Program-made: the position numbers and the translations under genes
Assembly (NCBI GenBank): GCA_002441005.1
Contig: DJWO01000004.1
Coordinates: 1 to 64,000, forward strand
Reading direction: 5' to 3'
Source of the DNA: Candidatus Aminicenantes bacterium UBA6228
GTDB taxonomy: Bacteria; Acidobacteriota; Aminicenantia; Aminicenantales; Saccharicenantaceae
DNA: 64,000 nt
Shown here: positions 1 to 9,687 of the stretch, one piece after another
How positions within the stretch are numbered: position 1 is the first letter of the stretch
How the letters are laid out: every line of letters begins with the position of its first letter
Notes under the pieces: model-generated
Told to the model about the DNA's origin: nothing
Database searches by the model: none
The model's input: only the letters and a program-made list of their open reading frames with translations

Positions 1-82
1 CCCCCTGTCCAGGTTTTGGGGGGAAGTTGACCAATGCCACCATGGCTTTGAACTGGTCATCGTAAGTCTTCCGTTTTTTTAT
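1..82 (-). pseudogene. IS3-type transposase OrfA, N-terminal fragment running off the window
   Basis: On the minus strand a GGAGG (92-96) is followed 8-9 bases later by a frame reading KKRKTYDDQFKAMVAL. This resembles the start of the helix-turn-helix OrfA subunit of IS3-family transposases (KRRKY..EFKAKVAL). The codon at the expected start is ATA, not ATG, so the start seems mutated. After MVAL the frame loses similarity, and the bases near position 1 (a G-run next to AAGTTGACC) look like the end of another insertion sequence. This is therefore probably a broken fragment. The IS3 assignment rests on about 15 residues and is tentative. An OrfB remnant lies at the other end of the window, but I cannot tell whether they belong to one element. 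Confidence 0.4.
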
Positions 83-264
83 CTGTGTTTCCTCCTATCA
101 TATTCTAAGGAAACACACCTTATTTTGCGACTACTTTTGGTCTGAATTGACTAAACCATTATACCATAAATTTTTATCCCTTATGATGCCATAAATGGCA
201 CAAGATTTAGATACATTATTTTGCCTTTTCGATTTTTAATCAAGAGGTTTTTGTTCTTTCTAAG

Positions 265-1260
265 CTATAGAGTTTCGCTATCCATGCAGTATTTGAGTGT
301 ATGTTTTAGACCTTCTTTTATATTGACTGTCGGATCGTACCGAAGGAAGGAATTTGCTTTGGTAATCTCCGCAAATGAATGCCTTATATCCCCTTTTCTA
401 AAAGGCCCATATTTTACTTGCATGCTTTCAATGGCTTTAGCCCTTTCAGATTTGCCACTCCTTAAATATATATCTATCAAGTTATTTTTGATTATCGTGA
501 ATAATACGTTAAGACTAGTCTGTTGACCAGTACCGATATTAAAGACAGACCTAAATGCTTTTTCATTAGCGGTTTTCATTGCAAGCAGATTAGCTTCAAC
601 AACATTATCAACATAGCAGAAGTCTCTTGTCGTTTCTCCGTCGCCATAAATGATAGGCGATTGGCCGTTTAATAAGGCTTTAATAAAGCGTGGAATTACT
701 GCTGCATATGGACTATCTGGATCCTGGTTCTTGCCAAAGACGTTAAAATAACGGAATCCAATCACTTTTATCCCATAAACTCTGGCAAAGTTATTGGCAT
801 AAAGTTCATTGGTTAGTTTCGTAACCGCATAAGGAGATAGAGGATTACCTATCTTATCCTCAACACGGGGCAAAACATCGGAATCGCCATAGACTGATGA
901 TGAAGAAGCGTAAATAAATCTTTCGACATTATTTTCCCTTGAGGCATTGAGAACATTAACAAATCCATCTACGTTGCACTGATGAGTCAGAAGTGGGTTT
1001 TCGATAGAACGGGGCACAGAACCGAGGGCAGCATCATGCAAAACGATATCAACACCACTGGTTGCCTTGAGGCATGTTTCATAGTCCCTTATATCTCCCT
1101 CAATGAGGCAAAAATTTTCCTTATTAAGGAGATCTTTAATATTTTCTCTTTTCCCGGTTATAAAATTATCGAGACAGATGACCTCATAGTTTTCTTTAAC
1201 CAGCCTTTCACATAGATTTGAGCCGATAAATCCTGCACCACCTGTAACAAGAACTTTCAA
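265..1260 (-). CDS. UDP-sugar C4-epimerase of the WbpP/TviC type (extended SDR)
   Basis: This 331-residue extended short-chain dehydrogenase probably interconverts UDP-GlcNAc and UDP-GalNAc, or their uronic acids, for surface polysaccharide. The NAD-binding motif GGAGFIGS is at residues 7-14. The catalytic serines lie in YASSSS (about 117-122) and the YxxxK pair in YAVTK (144-148). The stretches AALGSVPRSI, RYFNVFG and GDGETTRDFCY are those I associate with WbpP/TviC rather than GalE. It starts with TTG, preceded by AGGAGA about 8 bases upstream, and the first residues MKVLVTGG fit the family start exactly. The region is AT-rich compared with the GC-rich genes from 2.5 kb on. A methyltransferase lies upstream, but a peptidase-gene remnant separates them. 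The substrate is inferred from family resemblance. Confidence 0.85.
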   Translation of the reverse strand: MKVLVTGGAGFIGSNLCERLVKENYEVICLDNFITGKRENIKDLLNKENFCLIEGDIRDYETCLKATSGVDIVLHDAALGSVPRSIENPLLTHQCNVDGFVNVLNASRENNVERFIYASSSSVYGDSDVLPRVEDKIGNPLSPYAVTKLTNELYANNFARVYGIKVIGFRYFNVFGKNQDPDSPYAAVIPRFIKALLNGQSPIIYGDGETTRDFCYVDNVVEANLLAMKTANEKAFRSVFNIGTGQQTSLNVLFTIIKNNLIDIYLRSGKSERAKAIESMQVKYGPFRKGDIRHSFAEITKANSFLRYDPTVNIKEGLKHTLKYCMDSETL

Positions 1261-1332
1261 TTAACAATCTCCTCTCTTTATTCTTTTCTATTTTTGTTTT
1301 TCGCTGAGGCTAATTAAGTCGCATCCGCGGCG

Positions 1333-1524
1333 TCATTCCGCGAAGGCGGTGGTATCGACCCACTCCTTCTTCAAGATGCTCCAGAAGTCTTCGGCCAGGC
1401 CACGCAGCACATACTCATAAGGCAGCCAGCCTAGGTTGTTGTCCTCACGCCCCTTAGTTTTCTGACAGCTGAAAATGTTTATAATCTCAGGACATCCGAC
1501 TACAACACTATCATAAAGACGCAA
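1333..1524 (-). pseudogene. Duplicated 3' end of the papain-like peptidase gene
   Basis: The last 36 residues (GWLPYEYVLRG... to WVDTTAFAE) match the C-terminus of the peptidase encoded at 2516-3493 with one substitution. The 96 bases 1336-1431 match 2519-2614 with only two mismatches. Upstream, the frame still resembles the parent (EIINIFSCQKTKG against EITNNFSQEKTKG), but similarity drops sharply, and the segment carrying the catalytic Asn (RNSWGTGWGDHGY) is deleted. No Cys or His active-site region remains, so this is a non-functional remnant of a duplicate gene. The contrast between the nearly identical tail and the diverged rest suggests recent recombination or conversion with the intact copy. 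Confidence 0.8.
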
Positions 1525-1658
1525 ATTTCTTATTGTAAAGAATCAAAAGCTTATTGCCCATAAATAATCTTTGCAAATCAACTTAGAAATCAAGCACAAA
1601 AACATACTCCTGAACCAAAAGTGAAGAGTCATAAATATCAATTCTATTCCTATAAGGT

Positions 1659-2315
1659 TTAATCATGCTCATTTAGTCCCTCAAATTCAAAAATAATTTG
1701 TTTGGGCTCGCTTATGATTCTTCTGAAAATAAGATATCGAGCTATGTTTTTTATATAAATTTGATAAATCAGCTGGCTTAAACTAAGACTCCAACCTGCT
1801 TTACAAATGATGACTCTTTTTGGCTTAAGTTCATCATATGAACTTAAGCTATATATCCTTCTGTGTTCTTCGCAGGAATTTTCTTCTTCAACTGGAACGA
1901 TTATGAATAACCTCTTGCATTTAAAGCGAAGCTGGCTAACTACATCCTTGTCATTTTCAAGGTGTTCCATCACATGAGATGCAATAACAATGTCACTCGA
2001 CGGAACACATTTTTTGTCCCCAACAATGAAGTTGACATATCTTCCATATCGTTCTCTTGCGTTCGATATCGCGTTCTCGCTAAAGTCCACACCTATAAAT
2101 TTCGCTTTTGGAAAATATTTTCTGTAAACCTTGAAGGCATCCCCTTCGGCGCAACCAAAATCGCAAATAGAGCCATTAAATCCCTTTGGGATGCCTAAAA
2201 GGGGAACATATCTTTTAGCATGATTAATGGTCTGAAAATTTCCTCCTTTTTTTGCCCAGTCTAACGAACGAAATCTTTTATCCCAATACTCTTTTGAGTT
2301 AATTTTATCTTGCAT
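1659..2315 (-). CDS. Class I SAM-dependent methyltransferase
   Basis: This 218-residue protein has a Rossmann-type methyltransferase core. Motif I is CDFGCAEGDA (about 51-60), followed by FIGVDFSENAI, whose Asp should bind the adenosine ribose. Later FIVGDKKCVPSSDIVIASHVMEHLEN matches the 'D..ahVLeHl' post-motif of small-molecule and glycan methyltransferases. No signal peptide or membrane segment is seen, so it should be cytosolic. An AAGGTGAT lies about 9 bases before the ATG. With the epimerase at 265-1260 it may be cargo from a polysaccharide gene cluster. It lies between the two copies of the peptidase 3' end and is clearly more AT-rich than that peptidase gene. The acceptor substrate is unknown. 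Confidence 0.75.
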   Translation of the reverse strand: MQDKINSKEYWDKRFRSLDWAKKGGNFQTINHAKRYVPLLGIPKGFNGSICDFGCAEGDAFKVYRKYFPKAKFIGVDFSENAISNARERYGRYVNFIVGDKKCVPSSDIVIASHVMEHLENDKDVVSQLRFKCKRLFIIVPVEEENSCEEHRRIYSLSSYDELKPKRVIICKAGWSLSLSQLIYQIYIKNIARYLIFRRIISEPKQIIFEFEGLNEHD

Positions 2316-2515
2316 ACTTAAGATATCACCTTATTTCCAATTCAGCCCAACTTTTAAGAGCTGACCATATGATTTTATTTTTCGCTTCTTAGCAACTATT
2401 ATGATTATATGTCATCATGTTATTAACACCTCTACTAGCAAGTAGCTTGCCTTTTAACTCTGTATTTTGAACTATACTGCTAATCATCTTAACTACGAAT
2501 GGAACACAACGGAAT

Positions 2516-3493
2516 CTATTCCGCAAAGGCGGTGCTATCGACCCACTCCTTCTTCAAGATGCTCCAGAAGTCTTCGGCCAGGCCACGCAGCACATACTCA
2601 TAAGGCAGCCAGCCGTAGCCGTGGTCTCCCCAGCCTGTCCCCCAGGAGTTGCGGATGAGTAGGGCACCTTTGGTCTTTTCCTGGCTGAAGTTGTTGGTAA
2701 TCTCGAGCTTGTCGTCATAGCCGACTGCCATCACGGCATGTCCGCCTTCCATCCGCTCGCGTGGAGATGGAAACGGAATGAAACCGGTCTCCTCGGCCTG
2801 CTCAATCGAATTATAAACCGAAAAACCAAAGATAAACGGCATGCCCTTGGCCAGGTAAGCCTTCAGGCTGTGGAGAACATCCGTCGGTTTTGAGCCGGCC
2901 GGGTCGTGGCGAAAATATTTTATCGCCTGGTAGTTCTGAGCAAATGCATAACAAAAAGCTGACGGCTCGCGGTCAAACGACTCTTCCTTATCGGTATACG
3001 GCCAGTAGGATTCCGGTGGCACGCCAAAAAGAACCATCGCTCCCATGGTGGTGCGAAGATAAGCACCGCTATCGCCCTTAAGTTTCATCAGGTTGCGCGT
3101 CACCTTGTAGAGGAAAAGCCGAGAGGCATCGACATGACGCCCGAAGGAACGCCGCTCATAATATTCAATCAGCCCAACGCCAGCATGAGCGGTGCACGAG
3201 CCAAGATTCGCCTGGTCTTCAACCGGCGAGCAGTAGGAACGAAGGTCAACGGAGGGCGGAAGGTCGGAGGCCGCGAAGGTCCGGCTGAAAGACAACGGGG
3301 CATTTCTGTCTTTGCTATGACGCCCGGCCTTTATTTTTTCTGACTTTATTCCTTCGACGATAATCCCATCTATCTCCGGATGCGTCTCGCTGTAATCCCG
3401 AAAATCCGGTGGATCCGGTAACCACCCCATGGCCCGTTTTGAATTGCAATTGGCCGGCGATTCTGATTTTTCTTCTTTGGCTGACATTGGCAT
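2516..3493 (-). CDS. Papain-family (C1A) cysteine peptidase
   Basis: This 325-residue protein has a full C1A catalytic set: oxyanion Gln94 and nucleophile Cys100 in QANLGSC, His252 in GGHAVMAVGYD, and Asn282 in RNSWGTGWGDHGYG. The leader GWLPDPPDFRDYS (23-35) is typical of bacterial C1A proteins with a 'GW.PD.PD.RD' start. No signal peptide is visible, so it is either cytosolic or exported by another route. A GGGAG lies about 11 bases before the chosen ATG, and a second ATG follows two codons later. The gene is GC-rich against the AT-rich DNA downstream. Its 3' end is duplicated at 1336-1431. Substrate unknown. Confidence 0.88.
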   Translation of the reverse strand: MPMSAKEEKSESPANCNSKRAMGWLPDPPDFRDYSETHPEIDGIIVEGIKSEKIKAGRHSKDRNAPLSFSRTFAASDLPPSVDLRSYCSPVEDQANLGSCTAHAGVGLIEYYERRSFGRHVDASRLFLYKVTRNLMKLKGDSGAYLRTTMGAMVLFGVPPESYWPYTDKEESFDREPSAFCYAFAQNYQAIKYFRHDPAGSKPTDVLHSLKAYLAKGMPFIFGFSVYNSIEQAEETGFIPFPSPRERMEGGHAVMAVGYDDKLEITNNFSQEKTKGALLIRNSWGTGWGDHGYGWLPYEYVLRGLAEDFWSILKKEWVDSTAFAE

Positions 3494-4093
3494 TAAATTG
3501 TTTCTCCCTTCATTTCTTCATTCCTTCATTTGCCCCTTCCTGAGGGCTGATTTTTTGGCTTCTGGCTTTTCTAATTTGGCTTTTTAAATTTGCCCTTTTC
3601 GCTTATCTTATTTATTATCAATGCGATGGGCGAAAGTCGAAAAACAGGCTACCGCCGGTGCAGGCTCAAGGCCGCTTTTGAAGAGACCGCGCTCTGTCTG
3701 GCGCATAAATTTATAGTTCTATCCGCTCTAACTTCAAAGCGGGTTTAAATCAGGTTTAATAACTGAATTTATTTTTGCCCAAGAAAGCCCTGATGCCCTT
3801 GGTTTGCTTTTAGCTCCCATGACCTCGCCATAGCCAACATTAGCATTTCCTGTAGCTCGACTTAACACAAGGAAGTCCTGCTCCGAAACTCGTCCTGGAT
3901 ATTCTGCTCCTTTCTTTTTAGTCGCTTACCCTGTTCCACCCTTCAAATGGAGCATATTTGATATTTACAAAAATGGTGTTTTTTTGTCAAGACCTTAAAG
4001 TAAAAAGTTTTATATAAAATTAGAGATAGAAAACAGTATCCACCTCATTTTGTTGAGATAGAGACAATTGTGACGGTATTTATATCTATTTCT
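3494..4093. other. 600-base intergenic region with no recognisable gene
   Basis: No frame here has family resemblance or a good ribosome site. It begins with a pyrimidine-rich stretch that would be the leader of the peptidase gene on the minus strand, and becomes AT-rich towards 4093. I see no tRNA, riboswitch or inverted repeat that stands out. Confidence 0.6.
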
Positions 4094-6652
4094 TTACATA
4101 GAATAAAGGGCATTCAAGAGAAGTTTGAATGTACCTGAGGTCCAACCTCTATAATTCACTCTTGTACCATAAATGATTACCTTTCCCTCTTTATATTTAT
4201 AGCTAAGGATAAGCTTAGAACCATTCAGATGTTCCGGACCTTTTAGATATCCACTCAACAGATGATTTCCTTCTGCTCCAAATCCAGCCACGATTTCTTG
4301 CTGTATCCACGGCACCTTGGGTTGAGAGACTCTAAAAGCAAGTCCGCTTTGGAACATTACAGAGGCCACCTCTGGCATTCCCCAAGATAGACAGCTAGAA
4401 TTATCAATTTCGATTTTTAGAAGGGACCCTGGACAAAAGAAAACCTCTTTATTCAATCCCGAAATAACATTCTCCAGAGGTAATTTGAAGTCCTGCATAG
4501 CTAATTCTGATGATGATTCCATTAATATCACCTCTCCACCCTCTTCAACAAACTTTATCAGGTTTCTGACACCATCTGCACCAATACCCCCCCTGAACTC
4601 AGGAGGATAACGAGAAGCCCGACTAAAGGACCCATCAACTATATATGAACGTCTTAGATCGGGAATAATTATGGTGTCAAACTCCTCCAGTCTCGAAGCA
4701 GATCGAAAATCACTGTTATGGAGAACAGTGAATGGAAATCCAAATTTATCAAGCAGCCATCGCATCCAACCTTCGTCTGAAACAGGATAATAAGATTGAT
4801 ATATCCCGATCCTGTTCAGTTTGATTCTTTTCACTGGATCCTCCGAAGTCAACTTTGCGCTGACAACGGGAACAGCTGTACCTAAAATTGCTGCCCTGAT
4901 ATCACTATGACTAATTGCTGTTGTCGGCACGATAAAGTCACCCTGTTTAAAGTGGCCATCATGTGTGATCCGGAACACCTCTCTTCCTTGCTTTAACAGC
5001 CGGTTGGCAACCAGCCAACTCTGATTCAACCGTCCAGACAGGAGATAGGCATTGCCATTTCCAAGCTGACCGGTTGGAGGAAGAGTGGCACTGGAAATTT
5101 TCTCCAGGACCTCAGGGTGCACCGGCGTTCCGATTTCCTCACATCGTACTCCCATCATTATCGGTATAGTCGAGGCAGCCACATCATAGGGACCTATAAT
5201 TTCCTTACTGGCGTCATCACGAATTTCTGGATAAGACTGAGGTTTTAGCATAGCCAGTATAAAGGGGCGATAGGGTTGATCAAGGGGAATGATCCAGGTA
5301 TCCTCTGGATACAATCTGGACTCAAGAGTAACGGGTTTCTTTAATTTGTATACCCGAATCCCATGGTCAATCATTTTATCGACAAATGCTGCTGCCTCTG
5401 AGAGGTCCCACTGATCTTGCGGAATGGCAAATGCGAAAGGCGGTACTTTTTTGCCGTTCTGGATGTTCTCCGAATTCTCGAGAAGATAATTTAGGAGTAT
5501 TGTTTTCTTATTCTGAGCACAAAATTCCAGAAGAGACTGAACAGCAATAGTTTGGTATTCTATTATATCATTAAATTTCCACCAGCCACCTGACCAGGGA
5601 TCTGGATAATTAACACGTTTTTTGTGATCGGGCAGACCTTTGCCTCTTCCTCTCAAATCGTCAGGTGCGATGTATATCGGAGAGGCTAATCTAGTAGAAG
5701 CACATTCTATAAGAAGGCCGATGATGTTCTTAAAAAGGACAGTATTGCTGCACCCAGCCGGCCAGTATGAATCGAATAGAAACCGGTTACCTATACCTGA
5801 TTTACCTTTTTCCTGAAGACGGAGTGCTATAAAAGACCCCGCTAGTTCCAACTCCCTCATCAAGAGAGGCGACAGACACGGATGAAGCGGGTCTGTGGCA
5901 GGAGGAATAAACATACGCGGCCCCGAAGAATCCATTTCATGCAGATCTAAAAAAACCTGAGGCAAATATTTTTGACAAATTATACTGTTTATTATTTTGG
6001 ATTCATTCAAGTTGAGCATGAAGAAATCACGATTGTTATCGTGGCCAGCGTAATGATGGTAGAGAAAAGGTACTCTGGATTCCTCAAACTCAGTACCGAG
6101 GTATTTTTGATACCATTGAGTGACTGAAATGTTGCCATCCGGATTGACAGAAGGGACTATCATCAAAATCACTTTGTCCAGAATATCCAGCCAGAGAGGA
6201 TCATTGGTGGTAGCCAGATTATGAGCAAGTATCATAACCATTTGGCTGGAGGCTATTTCAGCAGAATGAAGGTTGGCCGTAACAAGCAGGAAAACCTTAG
6301 CCTCATCTAACTCTGCTAAGAATGATGCATCAGAAAGAGCTTTACCATCAGCGATGTTGGATATCTGTTTGTTCAGAGCCAGATGGGAATCCAATTTTGC
6401 CAGGTTATCTTCCGATGAAACAAAGATGAGCTTTATTCTATTACCCAAAGTGCTGGCACCCTGGTCGGTGACTTTGATCCGGGCGGAATAAAGGTCGAGA
6501 TAATTGAAGTATTCAACAATTTCGGAATAAGGGATCAAGACCTTGTCGGAGCCGATTTGTTGACCAAAATATATTTCCGGACTCTTGAGCTCTTCAGCCT
6601 GAACAAAGGTCAGAGCAAGCAAAGTAGTGAGAAACCGAAAAACCTTTTTCAT
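4094..6652 (-). CDS. Secreted M14-family zinc carboxypeptidase
   Basis: This 852-residue exported metallopeptidase begins with a signal peptide (MKKVFRFLTTLLALTFVQA, 1-19). The M14 zinc site is visible: His129 and Glu132 in NLHSAE, then NPDG (170-173), GHDNNRDF (203-210), and His238 in FLDLHEM. LIECAS may carry the catalytic glutamate. The remaining ~500 residues look like the long C-terminal part seen in M14 proteins of Acidobacteriota-like genomes, including a region resembling a GATase-like fold (FDTIIIPDLRRSYI). It probably trims C-terminal residues from peptides in the periplasm or outside the cell. The Oar-like TonB receptor gene ends 80 bases upstream on the same strand, so the two are probably co-transcribed and may serve peptide breakdown and uptake together. 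Confidence 0.85.
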   Translation of the reverse strand: MKKVFRFLTTLLALTFVQAEELKSPEIYFGQQIGSDKVLIPYSEIVEYFNYLDLYSARIKVTDQGASTLGNRIKLIFVSSEDNLAKLDSHLALNKQISNIADGKALSDASFLAELDEAKVFLLVTANLHSAEIASSQMVMILAHNLATTNDPLWLDILDKVILMIVPSVNPDGNISVTQWYQKYLGTEFEESRVPFLYHHYAGHDNNRDFFMLNLNESKIINSIICQKYLPQVFLDLHEMDSSGPRMFIPPATDPLHPCLSPLLMRELELAGSFIALRLQEKGKSGIGNRFLFDSYWPAGCSNTVLFKNIIGLLIECASTRLASPIYIAPDDLRGRGKGLPDHKKRVNYPDPWSGGWWKFNDIIEYQTIAVQSLLEFCAQNKKTILLNYLLENSENIQNGKKVPPFAFAIPQDQWDLSEAAAFVDKMIDHGIRVYKLKKPVTLESRLYPEDTWIIPLDQPYRPFILAMLKPQSYPEIRDDASKEIIGPYDVAASTIPIMMGVRCEEIGTPVHPEVLEKISSATLPPTGQLGNGNAYLLSGRLNQSWLVANRLLKQGREVFRITHDGHFKQGDFIVPTTAISHSDIRAAILGTAVPVVSAKLTSEDPVKRIKLNRIGIYQSYYPVSDEGWMRWLLDKFGFPFTVLHNSDFRSASRLEEFDTIIIPDLRRSYIVDGSFSRASRYPPEFRGGIGADGVRNLIKFVEEGGEVILMESSSELAMQDFKLPLENVISGLNKEVFFCPGSLLKIEIDNSSCLSWGMPEVASVMFQSGLAFRVSQPKVPWIQQEIVAGFGAEGNHLLSGYLKGPEHLNGSKLILSYKYKEGKVIIYGTRVNYRGWTSGTFKLLLNALYSM

Positions 6653-6732
6653 AACCTTTCCTTTTCAGCTTTTAGAAACAAGCTCCGATAACTTTGGTAA
6701 TGATTTCACGGGAGCTCTACATGCTTCAAGTA

Positions 6733-9528
6733 TCAGAACTTAAAACGGGCACCAAATCTTATAATCCTCGGGTCGTAGATGGCTGTTGCTTGTTCGAAAA
6801 CGAGAGAGGGACTACTGGACACCTCCTGAACTGAGGTAGGCGTGTTAATGTTGAAAGCATTGAAGATATCGATCATTAACTCAATCTGGCCAACTTTGCC
6901 CAACTGGAAGGACTTGTCTAACCTCAGGTCCAACATATAGAGGTCAGGACAGGCCCTTGTGCCGCGTTCTTCAGCCAGAATGGTTACACTGCCTTGAGCA
7001 AGGTCTAGTCCCAGATGACTGCTGGTTATGCTCCGGGCATAACGCTTTCCAGAGAGAAATCTAAAGAAACTACCGAAGTTAATTCCCCATGGGCCATGAT
7101 AAACCGCTTGAACCTTAAATTGATGCCGCCTTTCATCCGGAAACCTCCCATAGCGGTTAATGTGATAGTTGGGATTGTTGAAATAGGCGCGTCCTGACCA
7201 GTCATCGGCTGTCGAGGTGTTAATGAGACCACGCGAATAGGCCCAGACATAAGAAGCATTCAACTGCCATCCGTGTGAGTAACGCTTTGTCAGGTCAATC
7301 TCAAATCCATCGTAATCTCGCTGAGCGCCCGGGGGATTGGTTACAACAGAATCGCCAGGAGCTGTAAGATCAGTTTGTTCATAAAAGGTTACCGTTTGGC
7401 CGTCGTATGGATCTACTACTGTCACAGGGCTGAAAATTGTCCAGATCAGCTCGCCCCGTTCCATAAGCGCCTCATAATCAAGACGGTGTATAAAAACATC
7501 CTCAACCAAGTTTCTATCCCATTTTCTTATGTAGCGGAAGCCAAGACTGAGGTCGGTGATAAGTTCTCTCTCAATTCCTATGGTCAATTCGTCTAAATAA
7601 GGAGATTTAATATTAGGATCTATGGAGGCTACAGAGCCACCGCTGACATTGTATGGATCGCCTCTAAGCGTCCAGTCGGCGTTGAGTCTTTGACGCCATT
7701 GGAGATCGCTATTAGGATTTACAGTCACGAACCACTGCATGACATTAGCCATATAATAGCGCCCAAGACTTGCCTTTAGTATTGTCTTTCCATTACCACT
7801 GATGTCATAGGTAAGTCCGAACCTGGGAGCCAGAGTGTCCCAGATTATTGGTTTGAATGTTTCAGCTACTACAGGATAATAGGTTATTCCGTTTAAGGTA
7901 ACCGGATCTCTTTCTTCGCCCTGTTTGGGGATAATTCCTTCCTGGTGGTCGAAACGCAAGCCGATATTTAGGTTGAGCCTTTTATTAATCGTCCATTTGT
8001 CCTGGATGAAACCACCCAGTAAAAGTTTTTTATCTCTCCGAATATAACTTTCCTGATGTTCTACGTAGCTCGGGATTCCATTTGTTAGGTTTATGTTTGG
8101 CCCGAGATTAATTCTCGGATCACGATCATAGGAACGATCCCTTTTGTCCCAGGAATATTCAACTTCAGCACCAGCCTTGAGTTCATGATTCCCCCAAAAG
8201 TCATCAATGAAATAGGTTCCGTTCATTACAAATTGCCAGCGTTTCTTAGTGTGAATCTCATCGTAACCATAGCCCTGGGAATAGAGCCTGGTACTGGTTT
8301 CATATAGCCTTGGCAGTCCGGTCTTACTAAACATCTTCTGGGTGTAGTCAACGAAGGCAGCTTTAGTTTCGACGATAAAATTCTTTCCAAAAAAACTTGT
8401 TAACTGGAAATTAATAGTATGGGTCGGAATCGATTGAGTGCGGGTGGCATCTTCACTTCGCTGCCAGCTTGCCCCATCATGATCGGACCGTTCATTAGAA
8501 TGGTTATAGGAGAGAACCAAGGTATGTTGCGGCTTTAACTGGAAGGTCAGCTTACCGTATATAAAGGGTTTAGAAAGGTCAACTGGTGTGTTTACGGGCT
8601 GTTTCTCCCAGGGGTATCCCAGCACAAAAGAATCCGAAGCATAGTAAGTGAGGTTGCCAAAAAACCAGATTTTGTTTTTTATAATAGGCCCACCCAGGTT
8701 AAATCCTCCATCAACTTCATAATCGAATCCACTCTCTTGGCCTTCAAAAGGTGTCCCTTTTGTATTATCTGATTGGAGCGACTTGTTACGAAAATACAAC
8801 AATCCTGAGCCGCTAAATTCATTTCCGCCGGACTTGGTGATTACATTGATAACCGAACCCCTCACGCTGCCATATTCCGCCTGAAGCCCACCGGTCTGAA
8901 CTGAAACTTCTTCCATTATATCCATGCTCAAGCCGACATTAAGCGTTCCAAGAACTGGGTCATTAATATTTACACCATCGAGGTTATAAGCGTTATCACG
9001 TTGAGCGCTACCATGGGTGGCCCTATCAACTACTCCAGGAACCATCTCAAGAACATTTACGAGATCGCGGGTCGCAGGGACATCTTCGATAAGTTCTTTA
9101 GATACAATATGGGATAGACCAGCTTGTACCCTGTCCACGGTCGGCGCTTGACCTATAACCAGGACTTCTTCTTTTATTACATCCATGCCTAGGTTTGCGT
9201 CCAGAGTTGTCACTATGCCTGCGCTGATTTTAATTCCTTCTCTAATTAAAGCGGAAAAACCATCAAGCCTGAAGGTTACGGTGTAGAGACCTGGCGGTAG
9301 AGCTGGGAACCGGTAAAATCCCCTCTCATTTGTTATCTGCGTCATTGATGGCGTTATCAAAGAGGGTGATTTGATAGTTACCTGGGCCCCGGGCAGAGGT
9401 GCTCCGTCCCTATCTAATACGCTCCCTCTCAAAGAGCCAGTCAGAGTGATCTGGGCAGAAGCAATTCCACAAATCAAGAAAAACAAAAGTAAAAAGACAG
9501 GCAATCGAGAATTTTCTTTAAGCATCAT
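6733..9528 (-). CDS. TonB-dependent receptor with carboxypeptidase-regulatory-like domain (Oar-like)
   Basis: This 931-residue outer-membrane receptor has, in order: a signal peptide (about 1-25, ending ASAQ); a carboxypeptidase-regulatory-like domain (about 28-110; GSLRGSVLDRDGAPLPGAQVT and GFYRFPALPPGLYTV); a plug domain with VPATRDLVNVLEMVPGV and GGLQAEYGSVRGSVINVITKSGGNEF; and a large beta-barrel ending in GARFKF, the terminal aromatic expected of an outer-membrane protein. GGAGG lies about 9 bases before the ATG. Receptors of this layout import or bind peptides or glycans. The M14 peptidase directly downstream and the AraC-linked sensor upstream favour a peptide-related role. No SusD-like partner is present. 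Confidence 0.9.
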   Translation of the reverse strand: MMLKENSRLPVFLLLFFLICGIASAQITLTGSLRGSVLDRDGAPLPGAQVTIKSPSLITPSMTQITNERGFYRFPALPPGLYTVTFRLDGFSALIREGIKISAGIVTTLDANLGMDVIKEEVLVIGQAPTVDRVQAGLSHIVSKELIEDVPATRDLVNVLEMVPGVVDRATHGSAQRDNAYNLDGVNINDPVLGTLNVGLSMDIMEEVSVQTGGLQAEYGSVRGSVINVITKSGGNEFSGSGLLYFRNKSLQSDNTKGTPFEGQESGFDYEVDGGFNLGGPIIKNKIWFFGNLTYYASDSFVLGYPWEKQPVNTPVDLSKPFIYGKLTFQLKPQHTLVLSYNHSNERSDHDGASWQRSEDATRTQSIPTHTINFQLTSFFGKNFIVETKAAFVDYTQKMFSKTGLPRLYETSTRLYSQGYGYDEIHTKKRWQFVMNGTYFIDDFWGNHELKAGAEVEYSWDKRDRSYDRDPRINLGPNINLTNGIPSYVEHQESYIRRDKKLLLGGFIQDKWTINKRLNLNIGLRFDHQEGIIPKQGEERDPVTLNGITYYPVVAETFKPIIWDTLAPRFGLTYDISGNGKTILKASLGRYYMANVMQWFVTVNPNSDLQWRQRLNADWTLRGDPYNVSGGSVASIDPNIKSPYLDELTIGIERELITDLSLGFRYIRKWDRNLVEDVFIHRLDYEALMERGELIWTIFSPVTVVDPYDGQTVTFYEQTDLTAPGDSVVTNPPGAQRDYDGFEIDLTKRYSHGWQLNASYVWAYSRGLINTSTADDWSGRAYFNNPNYHINRYGRFPDERRHQFKVQAVYHGPWGINFGSFFRFLSGKRYARSITSSHLGLDLAQGSVTILAEERGTRACPDLYMLDLRLDKSFQLGKVGQIELMIDIFNAFNINTPTSVQEVSSSPSLVFEQATAIYDPRIIRFGARFKF

Positions 9529-9687
9529 TTCAAAAAACCTCCGTCAAAAAGTTTAATTCTATGGTATAAATTAAAGGATCAAGCTCTCTGAATCGTCTGA
9601 ATTCCGGATTTCAGACCCATAAATATTGTTGAGTAGACATGGCTAAAGACAATTTTTTTCTCACCAGAATGGATTTAATTGTTAATT

